A DNA stretch of 6,098 nt from Bacillota bacterium. Lineage in GTDB: Bacteria > Bacillota > Clostridia > Christensenellales > CAG-138. Below are positions 1 to 5,786 of the stretch, in pieces. The position numbers and the translations under genes are program-made. The stretch is taken from NCBI GenBank assembly GCA_023458615.1, contig JAEWYV010000141.1:1-6098 (forward strand), given 5' to 3'. The notes below the pieces were generated by a model. That model did no database searches and was not told the origin of the DNA. It saw nothing but the letters and a program-made list of their open reading frames with translations. Positions within the stretch are counted from its first letter, which is position 1. Each line of letters begins with the position of its first letter.

Positions 1-311
1 CTACAGTGAATCTTTGCCGGGGGCAAACCCTCAAGTGCTTCCACAACAGCAGCGTTGGTGATCTTGAGCGCTTCATCGACGCTCTTCCCTTTGATCATCT
101 CGGTTGCCATAGAGCTGGTTGCAACCGCTGCACCGCAGCCGAAGGTTTTAAACTTCACATCGCGGATGACTTCGTTCTCATCGATATCGAGAAAAATCTG
201 CATGATGTCGCCGCACTTGGCGTTGCCGACCGTTCCTACCCCGCTGGCATTGTCAATCTCGCCGACGTTTCTGGGATTCTTAAAGTGATCCATTACTTTT
301 TCCGTATACAT
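1..311 (-). CDS. iscU: IscU/NifU-type iron-sulfur cluster scaffold protein (3' end cut by window edge)
   Basis: This is the scaffold on which cysteine desulfurase sulfur and iron are assembled into a [2Fe-2S] cluster before transfer to client proteins in the cytoplasm. The 103 visible codons begin MYTEKVMDHFKNPRNVG, the usual N-terminus of the family. All three conserved cluster cysteines are present: C33 (in AKCGD, with the adjacent D35), C59 (in FGCGAA) and C103 (in LPPAKIHC). The frame stays open to base 1, and the following partial codon AG fits the Ser usual after that Cys, so about 20-40 C-terminal residues are missing. The start at 311 is supported by AAAGGAG about 10 bases upstream. 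The gene follows the desulfurase gene by 50 bases on the same strand, so the two are almost certainly cotranscribed. Whether to call it IscU or NifU (N-terminal-domain-only type) is a naming choice; the visible part is the IscU-like domain. Confidence 0.95.
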   Translation of the reverse strand, partial: MYTEKVMDHFKNPRNVGEIDNASGVGTVGNAKCGDIMQIFLDIDENEVIRDVKFKTFGCGAAVATSSMATEMIKGKSVDEALKITNAAVVEALEGLPPAKIHC

Positions 312-335
312 ATTGCGTAACTCCTTTTATTGTTA

Positions 336-357
336 GGCGCAACTGTCTTGTTGCGTC
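336..357 (-). promoter_or_regulatory. Intercistronic hairpin between desulfurase and scaffold genes
   Basis: On the minus strand, CGCAAC (355-350) and GTTGCG (343-338) form a perfect 6-bp stem around a 6-base loop, in the 50-base gap between the two genes. No U-tract follows, so it is not a convincing terminator. It could stabilise or punctuate the operon mRNA. A second copy of CGCAA lies at 317-313, directly before the scaffold start codon, so the GTTGCG arm has two possible partners. Confidence 0.35.
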
Positions 358-361
358 GGCT

Positions 362-1528
362 TTATTTCTGTTTCGGATAGAGCGGGGACATGTCCCGAAG
401 CCGCTGCACAATCTGCGGCAACAAGTCCAGCACATAGTCAATCTCTTCCTCGGTGGTGAACTCCGAAAGCGTGAGCCGCAGTGACCCATGCGCGATCTCA
501 TGCGGCAGCCCCATAGCCAAGAGCACATGGGAGGGATCAAGCGAGCCGCTTGTGCAGGCGGAACCGCTGGAGGCAGCAATGCCGTTAATATCCAGCATCA
601 AAAGGATGGATTCACCCTCGATATAGCGGATGCTGTAGTTCACGTTGTTCGGGAGGCGTAGTGTCGGGTGACCGTTTAGCTTGACATCCGGAATTTTCTC
701 GGCAATGCCTTGCATGAGTTTGTCACGAAGAGCACCAACACGCTTTGCGTTTTCCTCCATATGTTCGTTAGCGTGTTTCAACGCAACGGCAAGCCCAACG
801 ATGCCAGGGACATTTTCTGTGCCGGCGCGGCGCTTCTTCTCCTGACCGCCGCCAATGATGAGAGACGGAATCCGAATACCCTTTCTCAAATACAGCACGC
901 CTACGCCTTTAGGGCCATGGAACTTATGCGCGGAGATCGATAAGAGGTCGATATTCATCTTCACCACATCGATCGGCACATGCCCGGTCGCCTGAACGGC
1001 ATCCGTATGAAACACAACGCCCTTTTCGCGGCAGATTTTCCCAATTTCAGCAATCGGATTAATCGTGCCAACTTCGTTATTGGCGAACATAATGGAGACG
1101 AGCACGGTGTCTTCCCGAATAGCAGCGGCAACGCTCTCCGCGCTGACCATGCCATATTCATCCACCGGTAGTATCGTCAGGTCAACAATTCCTTCGCGCT
1201 CCATCGCCTGAAGCGTATAAAGAACGGCATGATGCTCTACAGCGGAGGTGATAACGTGCTTGCCCTTCTTCTTGTTGGCGGCAACCACACCGCGCAGAGC
1301 CATATTGTCGCTCTCCGATCCACCACCGGTAAAAATAATCTCATCCGGCTTTGCGCCGATGACGGCGGCAACGTCCGCACGCGCTGTGGTAAGTAGCTGC
1401 TCCGCCTCCCGTGCAAATTCATGCAGGCTGGATGGATTGCCATAATAGGTGGTAAAAGCAGGAATCATCGCATCTACGACTTCCTGCCGAACCATGGTTG
1501 TTGCCGCGTTGTCGAGATATACCTTCAT
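362..1528 (-). CDS. iscS: Group I cysteine desulfurase (IscS/NifS type)
   Basis: This PLP enzyme converts L-cysteine to L-alanine and passes the sulfur, as an enzyme persulfide, to the scaffold encoded next. The 388-residue length is normal for the family. Visible landmarks are the N-terminal YLDNAATT, GGGSESDN near residues 68-75, the EHHAVL segment with the His pair at 99-100, HTDAVQ with D176 and Q179, the PLP-binding lysine K202 in SAHKFHGPKGVG, RRAGTENV at 233-240, and the catalytic persulfide cysteine C325 in SSGSACTSGSLDPSHVL. The SSGSACTS loop marks group I (IscS/NifS) rather than SufS. The start at 1528 is backed by AGAAGGA about nine bases upstream. It lies 62 bases after the Rrf2 regulator and 50 bases before the scaffold gene. 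No frameshift or missing catalytic residue is seen. iscS and nifS are both used for such clostridial genes; cluster assembly in general, rather than nitrogenase, is inferred because no nif genes are visible. Confidence 0.96.
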   Translation of the reverse strand: MKVYLDNAATTMVRQEVVDAMIPAFTTYYGNPSSLHEFAREAEQLLTTARADVAAVIGAKPDEIIFTGGGSESDNMALRGVVAANKKKGKHVITSAVEHHAVLYTLQAMEREGIVDLTILPVDEYGMVSAESVAAAIREDTVLVSIMFANNEVGTINPIAEIGKICREKGVVFHTDAVQATGHVPIDVVKMNIDLLSISAHKFHGPKGVGVLYLRKGIRIPSLIIGGGQEKKRRAGTENVPGIVGLAVALKHANEHMEENAKRVGALRDKLMQGIAEKIPDVKLNGHPTLRLPNNVNYSIRYIEGESILLMLDINGIAASSGSACTSGSLDPSHVLLAMGLPHEIAHGSLRLTLSEFTTEEEIDYVLDLLPQIVQRLRDMSPLYPKQK

Positions 1529-1550
1529 GCCTCTATATCCTTCTCTCTTA

Positions 1551-1566
1551 ATTGAAACATTCGTAA
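1551..1566 (-). promoter_or_regulatory. Second copy of a 16-bp repeated element, upstream of the desulfurase gene
   Basis: On the minus strand this reads TTACGAATGTTTCAAT. It matches 13 of 16 positions of TTACTAGGGTTTCAAT at 2069-2084, upstream of the regulator gene. Each copy sits 17-22 bases before a start codon and is followed within 4-6 bases by AGAAGGA. A shared operator for the Rrf2 regulator is the most natural explanation, but a shared leader-RNA element is also possible. A TTGACC box (1585-1580) lies just upstream, but no good -10 box follows at proper spacing, so a separate promoter for the desulfurase gene is doubtful. Confidence 0.4.
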
Positions 1567-1590
1567 CATCAAAATATTAGGTCAACCGAA

Positions 1591-2052
1591 TTATGGTTTC
1601 TGTTCGCAGATGTTATTACCTGGAATACCGCGCGACTTCTGTTGCTGATAATCATCTGCCAGCTCGCGGATGGTTGTCCGTTCAAGCACCTCATTGATGC
1701 GCGTCTGTAGCCGCAAAAACAACGGGCGAGCCGAGCAGGAGCAGGCGCTGCCACAGTTATGATGGAGTGTTCCAACGCAGTCCACAATAGCGGTCGAGCC
1801 TTCCAACAAATTCAGCACCCGCTGAACGGTAAGTTCAGCCGGATCACAGGTGAGCTCATAGCCCCCCTGCGCGCCGCGTACCGTGTCCACCACGCCGCCC
1901 TTCTTCAGTTCTCGTAATAACTGTTCCAAATATCCTTCGGAGATTCCCTGCGATCCGGCGAGCACAGGAAGAGAGACGGGACCCGTGCCATATGTGATGG
2001 CGAGGTCGATAACCGCCTTTAGTCCATATCGGCTGCGCGTGGATAACTTCAT
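1591..2052 (-). CDS. iscR: Rrf2-family, IscR-like iron-sulfur transcriptional regulator
   Basis: This is a DNA-binding regulator predicted to sense cellular iron-sulfur status and control its own operon. Its 153 residues begin MKLSTRSRYGLKAVIDLA, the Rrf2 signature, followed by a winged helix-turn-helix over about residues 10-65 (ISEGYLEQLLRELKKGG, then the wing VRGAQGGYEL). The cluster region has C92, C100 and C106 with R109, matching the family pattern C-x7-C-x5-C-x2-R. An additional C104 and outlying C69 and C149 are also present. In IscR-type proteins these cysteines hold a [2Fe-2S] cluster; that this protein does so is inferred. The start at 2052 is supported by AGAAGGAG six bases upstream. 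It is the first gene of the operon with the desulfurase and scaffold genes, and its own promoter region carries the repeated element and inverted repeats listed separately, which fits autoregulation. A cysteine-responsive CymR role is less likely because CymR lacks the cysteine cluster. Confidence 0.9.
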   Translation of the reverse strand: MKLSTRSRYGLKAVIDLAITYGTGPVSLPVLAGSQGISEGYLEQLLRELKKGGVVDTVRGAQGGYELTCDPAELTVQRVLNLLEGSTAIVDCVGTLHHNCGSACSCSARPLFLRLQTRINEVLERTTIRELADDYQQQKSRGIPGNNICEQKP

Positions 2053-2068
2053 GTTTCTCCTTCTGATT

Positions 2069-2084
2069 ATTGAAACCCTAGTAA
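2069..2084 (-). promoter_or_regulatory. First copy of the 16-bp repeated element (candidate Rrf2 operator) upstream of iscR
   Basis: The minus strand reads TTACTAGGGTTTCAAT, 13/16 identical to the copy upstream of the desulfurase gene. Slightly upstream, CTA-n6-TAG (within CTAAATTACTAG) gives short dyad symmetry of the kind seen in Rrf2 sites. Relative to the predicted transcription start (near 2098) it falls at about +15 to +30, so a bound regulator would block transcript initiation or early elongation. Confidence 0.45.
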
Positions 2085-2095
2085 TTTAGTTGCCT

Positions 2096-2118
2096 TATGC
2101 GCATAGAATAGCATTCTA
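2096..2118 (-). promoter_or_regulatory. Two abutting palindromes over the iscR -10 region
   Basis: Bases 2104-2118 form a perfect inverted repeat, TAGAAT-n3-ATTCTA, that covers the -10 hexamer. Bases 2096-2105 form a perfect 10-bp palindrome, TATGCGCATA, at the expected transcription start, sharing two bases with the first. Either is well placed for a repressor. They do not resemble the 16-bp repeated element, so they may bind a different protein or a different form of the same one. Confidence 0.4.
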
Positions 2119-2133
2119 CTAGACTATTGTCAA
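2105..2133 (-). promoter_or_regulatory. Sigma-A type promoter of the isc operon
   Basis: Reading leftward, a perfect -35 TTGACA (2133-2128) is followed by exactly 17 bases and a -10 TATTCT (2110-2105, 4 of 6 consensus). The predicted start near 2098 gives a leader of about 45 bases before iscR. The -35 box begins only about 11 bases after the ogt stop codon, so the isc operon has its own promoter rather than depending on readthrough from ogt. Confidence 0.75.
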
Positions 2134-2144
2134 GATGCAGTTTG

Positions 2145-2642
2145 TTACTTTGTGTTTTGCTCCAGGGTTAATATGATTTGCTTCAGCTCCGTTCCGGGCG
2201 CATACCCGGTTAAAGACCCGTTCGCTCCAATGACCCGATGGCACGGGACAGCAATCATGATCGGATTTTGATTGCAAGCCATTCCAACGGCGCGGCTTGC
2301 CTTGAAATTGCCAACTAACTGAGCGATCTGGCCGTAGGTTCTCGTTTCACCGTATGGAATTGTCCCCAGCGCTTTCCAAACGCTCAGCTGAAACGGTGTT
2401 CCCTCCAGACGCATGGCAAACGAAAAGTTCCTTCTCTTTCCGCTGAAAAATTCTTTCAGTTCGGCGACTGCTTGATTGAGTACCGGCTCCTTTACGGCAG
2501 AAACAGGCAAAGACACGGGTTCTAACCCTGCGTGATAGATTTCGTACACAGCACCTTCTTTCGCTGCTAGGATAAGCGTTCCCATCGGTGTGTGTACTTG
2601 AACTCGTTCTAAATCGTCCTTCATTTCAATTGTTCGCTTCAT
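2145..2642 (-). CDS. ogt: Methylated-DNA-[protein]-cysteine S-methyltransferase (Ogt/MGMT type)
   Basis: This suicide DNA repair protein transfers the alkyl group from O6-alkylguanine (and O4-alkylthymine) to its own cysteine. From the chosen start it has 165 residues, the usual size for stand-alone Ogt. The N-terminal half (about 10-75) is the variable RNase H-like domain. The C-terminal half carries the helix-turn-helix and active site: TPFQLSVWKALGTIPYGETRTYGQIA (82-107), the arginine finger R117 in SRAVG, and the methyl-acceptor C134 in IAVPCHRVIG, followed by GSLTGYAPG (142-150). The same frame is open up to 2801, but the extra 53 residues are Ser/Arg-rich, unlike the family, and run into the divergent gene starting at 2734. 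The ATG at 2642 has a purine-rich GGGGAAGAG ribosome binding site. It is divergent from the membrane protein at 2734 and upstream of the isc operon, with no evident functional link to either. Confidence 0.94.
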   Translation of the reverse strand: MKRTIEMKDDLERVQVHTPMGTLILAAKEGAVYEIYHAGLEPVSLPVSAVKEPVLNQAVAELKEFFSGKRRNFSFAMRLEGTPFQLSVWKALGTIPYGETRTYGQIAQLVGNFKASRAVGMACNQNPIMIAVPCHRVIGANGSLTGYAPGTELKQIILTLEQNTK

Positions 2643-2679
2643 TCGATCTCTTCCCCGCTTTCCCTCGGCCTTTCTTTGT

Positions 2680-2685
2680 ATTATA
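2680..2685 (-). promoter_or_regulatory. Probable -10 box of the ogt promoter
   Basis: The minus strand has a perfect TATAAT (2685-2680). About 18 bases upstream there is only TTGCTC (2709-2704), a weak -35. Initiation near 2673 would leave a leader of about 30 bases before the ogt start at 2642, which supports that start over the longer reading frame. It overlaps the divergent plus-strand promoter. Confidence 0.5.
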
Positions 2686-2694
2686 CCCGATGTA

Positions 2695-2703
2695 TGATAT
2701 ACT
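2695..2703 (+). promoter_or_regulatory. Extended -10 promoter for the membrane protein gene at 2734
   Basis: TGA-TATACT is an extended -10 (TGn plus 5 of 6 consensus bases). The best -35 is a weak TTGTAT at 2676-2681 with a 16-base spacer, consistent with reliance on the extended -10. The start point would be near 2710, about 24 bases before the ATG, with AAAGGA at 2717-2722 as ribosome binding site. The -35 region coincides with the -10 of the divergent ogt promoter. Confidence 0.5.
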
Positions 2704-2733
2704 GAGCAAAACAATGAAAGGAACGACGAACCT

Positions 2734-3264
2734 ATGGAAGAGACGCGTGAGGATCTTGCTCTGGAGGCACTAAAATCGGCTGAAGATGTAGAAAAAAGCA
2801 CCGATTCCTTTGAAGTGATTGATTATGTGCGGGAGTTGTTTCTCAATTCTGAAGAACAAAAGAAGCTAGAAAAAAAGCGGCTCCGTCTCACGCGGATCAG
2901 CACGATTTTGCTCGCTGTCGTTTCTCTTGTTGTTGCTGTTAGCGCCGTTGTTCTCGTTCCTGCAATCTTAACCACGGTTCAGCAGGCGAACGAGGCGATT
3001 TCCATTATTCAACAAATTGATGTGAAAACAATCACCACCAACATTGATACATTGGCGCTACAAGCAACCGAAACTTTTGATTCCGCAAACGAAGCGGTCA
3101 AGGTGCTCAACGATCTGGACATGGAATCTCTTAATGCAACCATTGCGGAGTTAAAGACGGGCGTAGAGTCCTTCTCAAAGCTTGATATTGCGACCCTGAA
3201 CACTGCAATTGATAATCTGAATGCGACGGTTGCCCCATTGGCGAAGCTCTTTGGTAAAAAATAA
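2734..3264 (+). CDS. Single-span membrane protein with an 11-residue-multiple repeat tail, function unknown
   Basis: I do not recognise a named family. The 176 residues fall into three parts. First is an acidic then strongly basic cytoplasmic segment (1-54; EEQKKLEKKRLRLTR just before the membrane). Second is one hydrophobic helix at about 55-79. Third is a tail of about 95 residues with regular hydrophobic spacing. The basic flank predicts the N-terminus inside and the tail outside. The tail divides into a 33-residue unit (I95-D127) and two 22-residue units (L128-K149 and L150-K171), each starting (L/I)D-x3-(L/I). Units two and three share LDxxxLNxxIxxLxxxVxxxxK. All lengths are multiples of 11, which suggests a hendecad helical rod or bundle. 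There are no cysteines and no enzymatic motif. AAAGGA lies 11 bases before the ATG, a little far. A hairpin follows the stop. A role as an envelope spacer or a receptor-like helical stalk is only a guess. Confidence 0.85.
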   Translation: MEETREDLALEALKSAEDVEKSTDSFEVIDYVRELFLNSEEQKKLEKKRLRLTRISTILLAVVSLVVAVSAVVLVPAILTTVQQANEAISIIQQIDVKTITTNIDTLALQATETFDSANEAVKVLNDLDMESLNATIAELKTGVESFSKLDIATLNTAIDNLNATVAPLAKLFGKK

Positions 3265-3278
3265 CCTTGCCTTCGTTC

Positions 3279-3307
3279 GGCGGGTGCTTGCGCGCCCGCC
3301 TTTCCTC
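3279..3307 (+). terminator. GC-rich hairpin after the repeat-tailed membrane protein
   Basis: GGCGGGTGC (3279-3287) pairs with GCGCCCGCC (3292-3300) as a 9-bp stem with one G-U pair and a TTGC loop, 14 bases after the stop codon. The following TTTCCTCT is a poor U-tract, so termination may be partial. The next gene starts 41 bases later on the same strand without an obvious promoter, which suggests readthrough. Confidence 0.6.
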
Positions 3308-3347
3308 TGCGTAAGCTCGATTTCAATAAAGGAGATCATCATCCGTT

Positions 3348-5240
3348 ATGGCGGAACTTCTTTCCATTCTCTACATGCTTCTGTTTGCTACCTCCGGCGT
3401 CGGACTAAGCCGACTGCTCTTCAATCGCGAAAAGCCGTTGGTTCGACTCTGGCTTGGCCTGGCGATAGGGCTGGCGATGCTCATTTGGTTTCCCGCGCTC
3501 TTCTCATTCGCATTCGGCTTCCATATGCTGGCACAGCTTCTTGGGCTTGTTGCCGCCTTTGTTGCCGGGTTTCTCGGTTTCTTCTTCTCGCGCAAAAAAA
3601 TCATGGCAACTTCTCCGTGGAAATATGAAGTACCGTTCTTTATCGCGGGCGGCTTGCTGCTGGTACTTGGCGTAGTGCTTCTTTCCAGTCATACCATTAT
3701 CGAAAAAGACGGCGCACTCTACGTTGGTCAGTCTACCTATGGTGACTTGGCGATGCACCTCGGCTTCATCTCAAGCATTGCGACACAGGGCACATTCCCG
3801 CCGATGTACTCCATTTGTCCGGACAAGCCGGTCTGTTATCCGTTTTTGTGCGAAAGCGTCGGTTCAACGATTTATCTCTTTGGAACGAGTCTGCGGTTTG
3901 CAACGCTTTCGACATCGATCTACGCGTTTTTGCTCGTGGTGCTCGGCGTCTATTGCTTTTTTGAAGAATGGCTAGGCGAACGGAGAAAGTCCGTCTTTGC
4001 CATGCTGCTGTTCTTTGTTGGCGGCGGATTCGGATTCTGGTATTTCTTCGATCTGCTGAAGGATCACCCGGAAAATTTCACCCGCGTGTTCACCGCATTT
4101 TATGAAACGCCAACCAATCTCGTGCAAAACGGCATGCGCTGGGTGAACCCCATCGCCGACATGCTGGTTCCGCAGCGCGCAACGCTCTTTGGATGGTCGC
4201 TACTCTTCCCCTGCCTGTTTCTGTTGCATCGCGGCGCGATCAAACGGGACACAAGCGCGTTTCTCCCGCTTAGCGTGCTCGCCGGCTGTCTGCCGTTGAT
4301 TCATACGCATTCCTTCCTTGCGCTTGGAATTATCAGCGGATTTTATCTGATTCGTTCGCTGTATCGTCAGGAGGGCAAGGCACAGTATCTTGGTTTCTTA
4401 AAGTATCTTGGTATCGTTCTCCTGCTCGCATTACCGCAGCTGATTCTCTTTACCTTCCGGCAATCCGGCAGCTTTTTAAGATTTCACTTTAACTGGGCAA
4501 ATGAATCCGATAACTATTTCTGGTTCTATATCAAGAACTTTGGATTAATTGCCCTGCTTGCCCCGGTTGCATTTATCGCGGCAAAAAAGGAAGATCGCGG
4601 CGTGGTTGGCGGCGCCATCCTGATTTGGACGATTGTTGAGTTGGTTCTATTCCAGCCAAATCCATATGATAACAACAAGCTCCTCTTTATTGCGTTTGCC
4701 TACGGGTGCGGGCTGATCTCCAACTGGCTGATCCATACTAAGGATCGTCTGCAAGACGGGACATGGAGCACCAGAATCAGCATTGCAGTTCTCTCCGTCA
4801 TCGTCTGCGCTACGCTCTTTACCTCCGGTGTTTTAACGCTCGGGCGCGAGTATGTCTCCGAATATCAGTTGATTGACAACAATCAACTCGCCGCAGCGGA
4901 ATATGTAAAAGAGAATGCCGCTCCGGACGCAACATTCCTCACCCACAATAACCACAATAACTGCATTGCGGCATTAACGGGACGCAATATCGTTTGCGGT
5001 TCCGGATCGTATTTGTATTATCATGGCATAGATTATTCCGAGCGGGAATATTCACTTGCGTTGCTCTACGAACAACCGGAGGAGTATTTTTCAAAACTAT
5101 CTAAGCAGTTTAATATCGATTATGTTTTCATCGGCGACCATGAACGGTCAAATTACAACATAGACTATGAATACTTCGAGAACCATTTTCCGGTGTTTTA
5201 TCAGAATGATTCGGTTGTGATCTATCAAGTTCATCCCTGA
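3348..5240 (+). CDS. Large polytopic membrane protein, GT-C-type glycosyltransferase-like
   Basis: The 630 residues comprise about 12-14 hydrophobic segments from residue 3 to about 496, then a soluble domain at about 500-630. This layout resembles GT-C glycosyltransferases (PMT/Alg-like), integral membrane enzymes that use lipid-phosphate-linked sugars outside the membrane. A large first external loop (about 114-170) holds YGDLAMHLG with D133 and H137, where GT-C enzymes keep their catalytic acidic residue. Other conserved-looking polar motifs near membrane segments are PLIHTHSFLAL (H319, H321) and FQPNPYDNNKLL (435-446). The C-terminal domain contains THNNHNNCIAALTGR (532-546), YYHGIDYSERE, and the ending DYVFIGDHERSNY through VVIYQV, a style common in such proteins. 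The assignment is by architecture, not by a recognised family; donor, acceptor and activity are unknown, and a non-catalytic transporter-like protein is not excluded. The ATG has AAAGGAG 13 bases upstream, a long spacing. It may be cotranscribed with the preceding membrane protein, and ends at a strong shared terminator. Confidence 0.85.
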   Translation: MAELLSILYMLLFATSGVGLSRLLFNREKPLVRLWLGLAIGLAMLIWFPALFSFAFGFHMLAQLLGLVAAFVAGFLGFFFSRKKIMATSPWKYEVPFFIAGGLLLVLGVVLLSSHTIIEKDGALYVGQSTYGDLAMHLGFISSIATQGTFPPMYSICPDKPVCYPFLCESVGSTIYLFGTSLRFATLSTSIYAFLLVVLGVYCFFEEWLGERRKSVFAMLLFFVGGGFGFWYFFDLLKDHPENFTRVFTAFYETPTNLVQNGMRWVNPIADMLVPQRATLFGWSLLFPCLFLLHRGAIKRDTSAFLPLSVLAGCLPLIHTHSFLALGIISGFYLIRSLYRQEGKAQYLGFLKYLGIVLLLALPQLILFTFRQSGSFLRFHFNWANESDNYFWFYIKNFGLIALLAPVAFIAAKKEDRGVVGGAILIWTIVELVLFQPNPYDNNKLLFIAFAYGCGLISNWLIHTKDRLQDGTWSTRISIAVLSVIVCATLFTSGVLTLGREYVSEYQLIDNNQLAAAEYVKENAAPDATFLTHNNHNNCIAALTGRNIVCGSGSYLYYHGIDYSEREYSLALLYEQPEEYFSKLSKQFNIDYVFIGDHERSNYNIDYEYFENHFPVFYQNDSVVIYQVHP

Positions 5241-5260
5241 GTCGCATCTTCATTAACAAA

Positions 5261-5291
5261 AAGCGGACCGTCTATGGTAGGCGGTTCGCTT
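5261..5291. terminator. Bidirectional factor-independent terminator between convergent genes
   Basis: A 14-bp stem (5261-5274 with 5278-5291, two G-T pairs) closes a TGG loop. On the plus strand TGTTTATG follows, which ends the GT-C-like gene 20 bases upstream. On the minus strand the hairpin is followed by a strong TTTTTGTT run, which ends the acetyltransferase gene. The placement exactly between two convergent stop codons supports a dual role. Confidence 0.85.
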
Positions 5292-5307
5292 GTTTATGAC
5301 GCACTGT

Positions 5308-5748
5308 TCAAGTTTCTATCATCGTCAATTCTGTAATACTCTTATTTCGGTAAACAAGGTCTTCTCTAACGTCAAAACCGATTTTCTCCCAAAAGGAATT
5401 ACCGCCTTCGTTGTTCGAAAACACGACCAGCGCAACCTTATGAATGCCCTCGTGTTGCAAAGCCTTCATCGCATGCTCTGCCAAAGCCCTCCCGATTCCG
5501 CTTTGACGGTTCATAGGCAAAACCGCGAGATGATAGAGATATCCTCGCCGCCCGTCGTGTCCGGCAAGAATTGCGCCGATAACCCGACCCGCTTCTTCCG
5601 CCACAAAACATGTCTTCGGGTTTCTGTTTAGGTAGGCCGCTATGCCCTCTCTAGAATCGTCTGTGGTATTGAGTCCCATGCCGGGCGTTTTTTGCCATAG
5701 CTGATAGACCGCCTCATAATCATTGATCTGCATTTGTCGGATTGTCAT
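5308..5748 (-). CDS. GNAT-family N-acetyltransferase
   Basis: This is a small cytoplasmic enzyme expected to move an acetyl group from acetyl-CoA to an amine; the substrate cannot be told. The 146 residues are a normal single GNAT domain. The N-terminus MTIRQMQINDYEAVYQLWQ is the first strand and helix, FVAEEAGRVIGAILAG (48-63) is strands 2-4, and YLYHLAVLPMNRQSGIGRALAEHAM (70-94) is motif A with the acetyl-CoA pyrophosphate-binding R81-Q-S-G84-I-G86 (Q/R-x-x-G-x-G/A). Near the C-terminus are SNNEGGNSFWEKIGF (111-125) and a final strand. The DGRRG and FWEKIGF stretches recall the YpeA subgroup, which is poorly characterised. It converges on the GT-C-like gene and shares its terminator. The ribosome binding site is weak: an AAAAAAAGGCGG stretch with AAGG more than ten bases before the ATG. 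A TACAAT at 5776-5771 could be a -10 box, but no good -35 was found. Confidence 0.92.
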   Translation of the reverse strand: MTIRQMQINDYEAVYQLWQKTPGMGLNTTDDSREGIAAYLNRNPKTCFVAEEAGRVIGAILAGHDGRRGYLYHLAVLPMNRQSGIGRALAEHAMKALQHEGIHKVALVVFSNNEGGNSFWEKIGFDVREDLVYRNKSITELTMIET

Positions 5749-5786
5749 GCGCTTCGCCGCCTTTTTTTGAATTGTATTTGGGTAGA

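Noticed and set aside
6..320. Plus-strand frame opposite the scaffold gene
   Set aside because: The minus strand encodes a clear IscU-type protein with all three cluster cysteines and a good ribosome binding site, so this is its antisense shadow.
1557..1585. Separate promoter for the desulfurase gene (TTGACC at 1585-1580)
   Set aside because: No hexamer resembling TATAAT lies at 16-18 bases (best match 2-3 of 6). An internal promoter is not supported by sequence alone.
2643..2801. N-terminal extension of the methyltransferase reading frame to an ATG at 2801
   Set aside because: The extra 53 residues are Ser/Arg-rich and unlike the family. They overlap the divergent gene at 2734 antisense and cover both promoters. 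The ATG at 2642 gives the normal family length.
3221..3628. 135-codon plus-strand frame across the end of one membrane protein gene and the start of the next
   Set aside because: It runs through the terminator hairpin, and its Arg/Cys-rich product is a frame shadow of the two well-supported genes.
5290..5631. 113-codon plus-strand reading frame opposite the acetyltransferase
   Set aside because: It begins inside the terminator hairpin, has no ribosome binding site, and its product looks like antisense of a clear GNAT gene.
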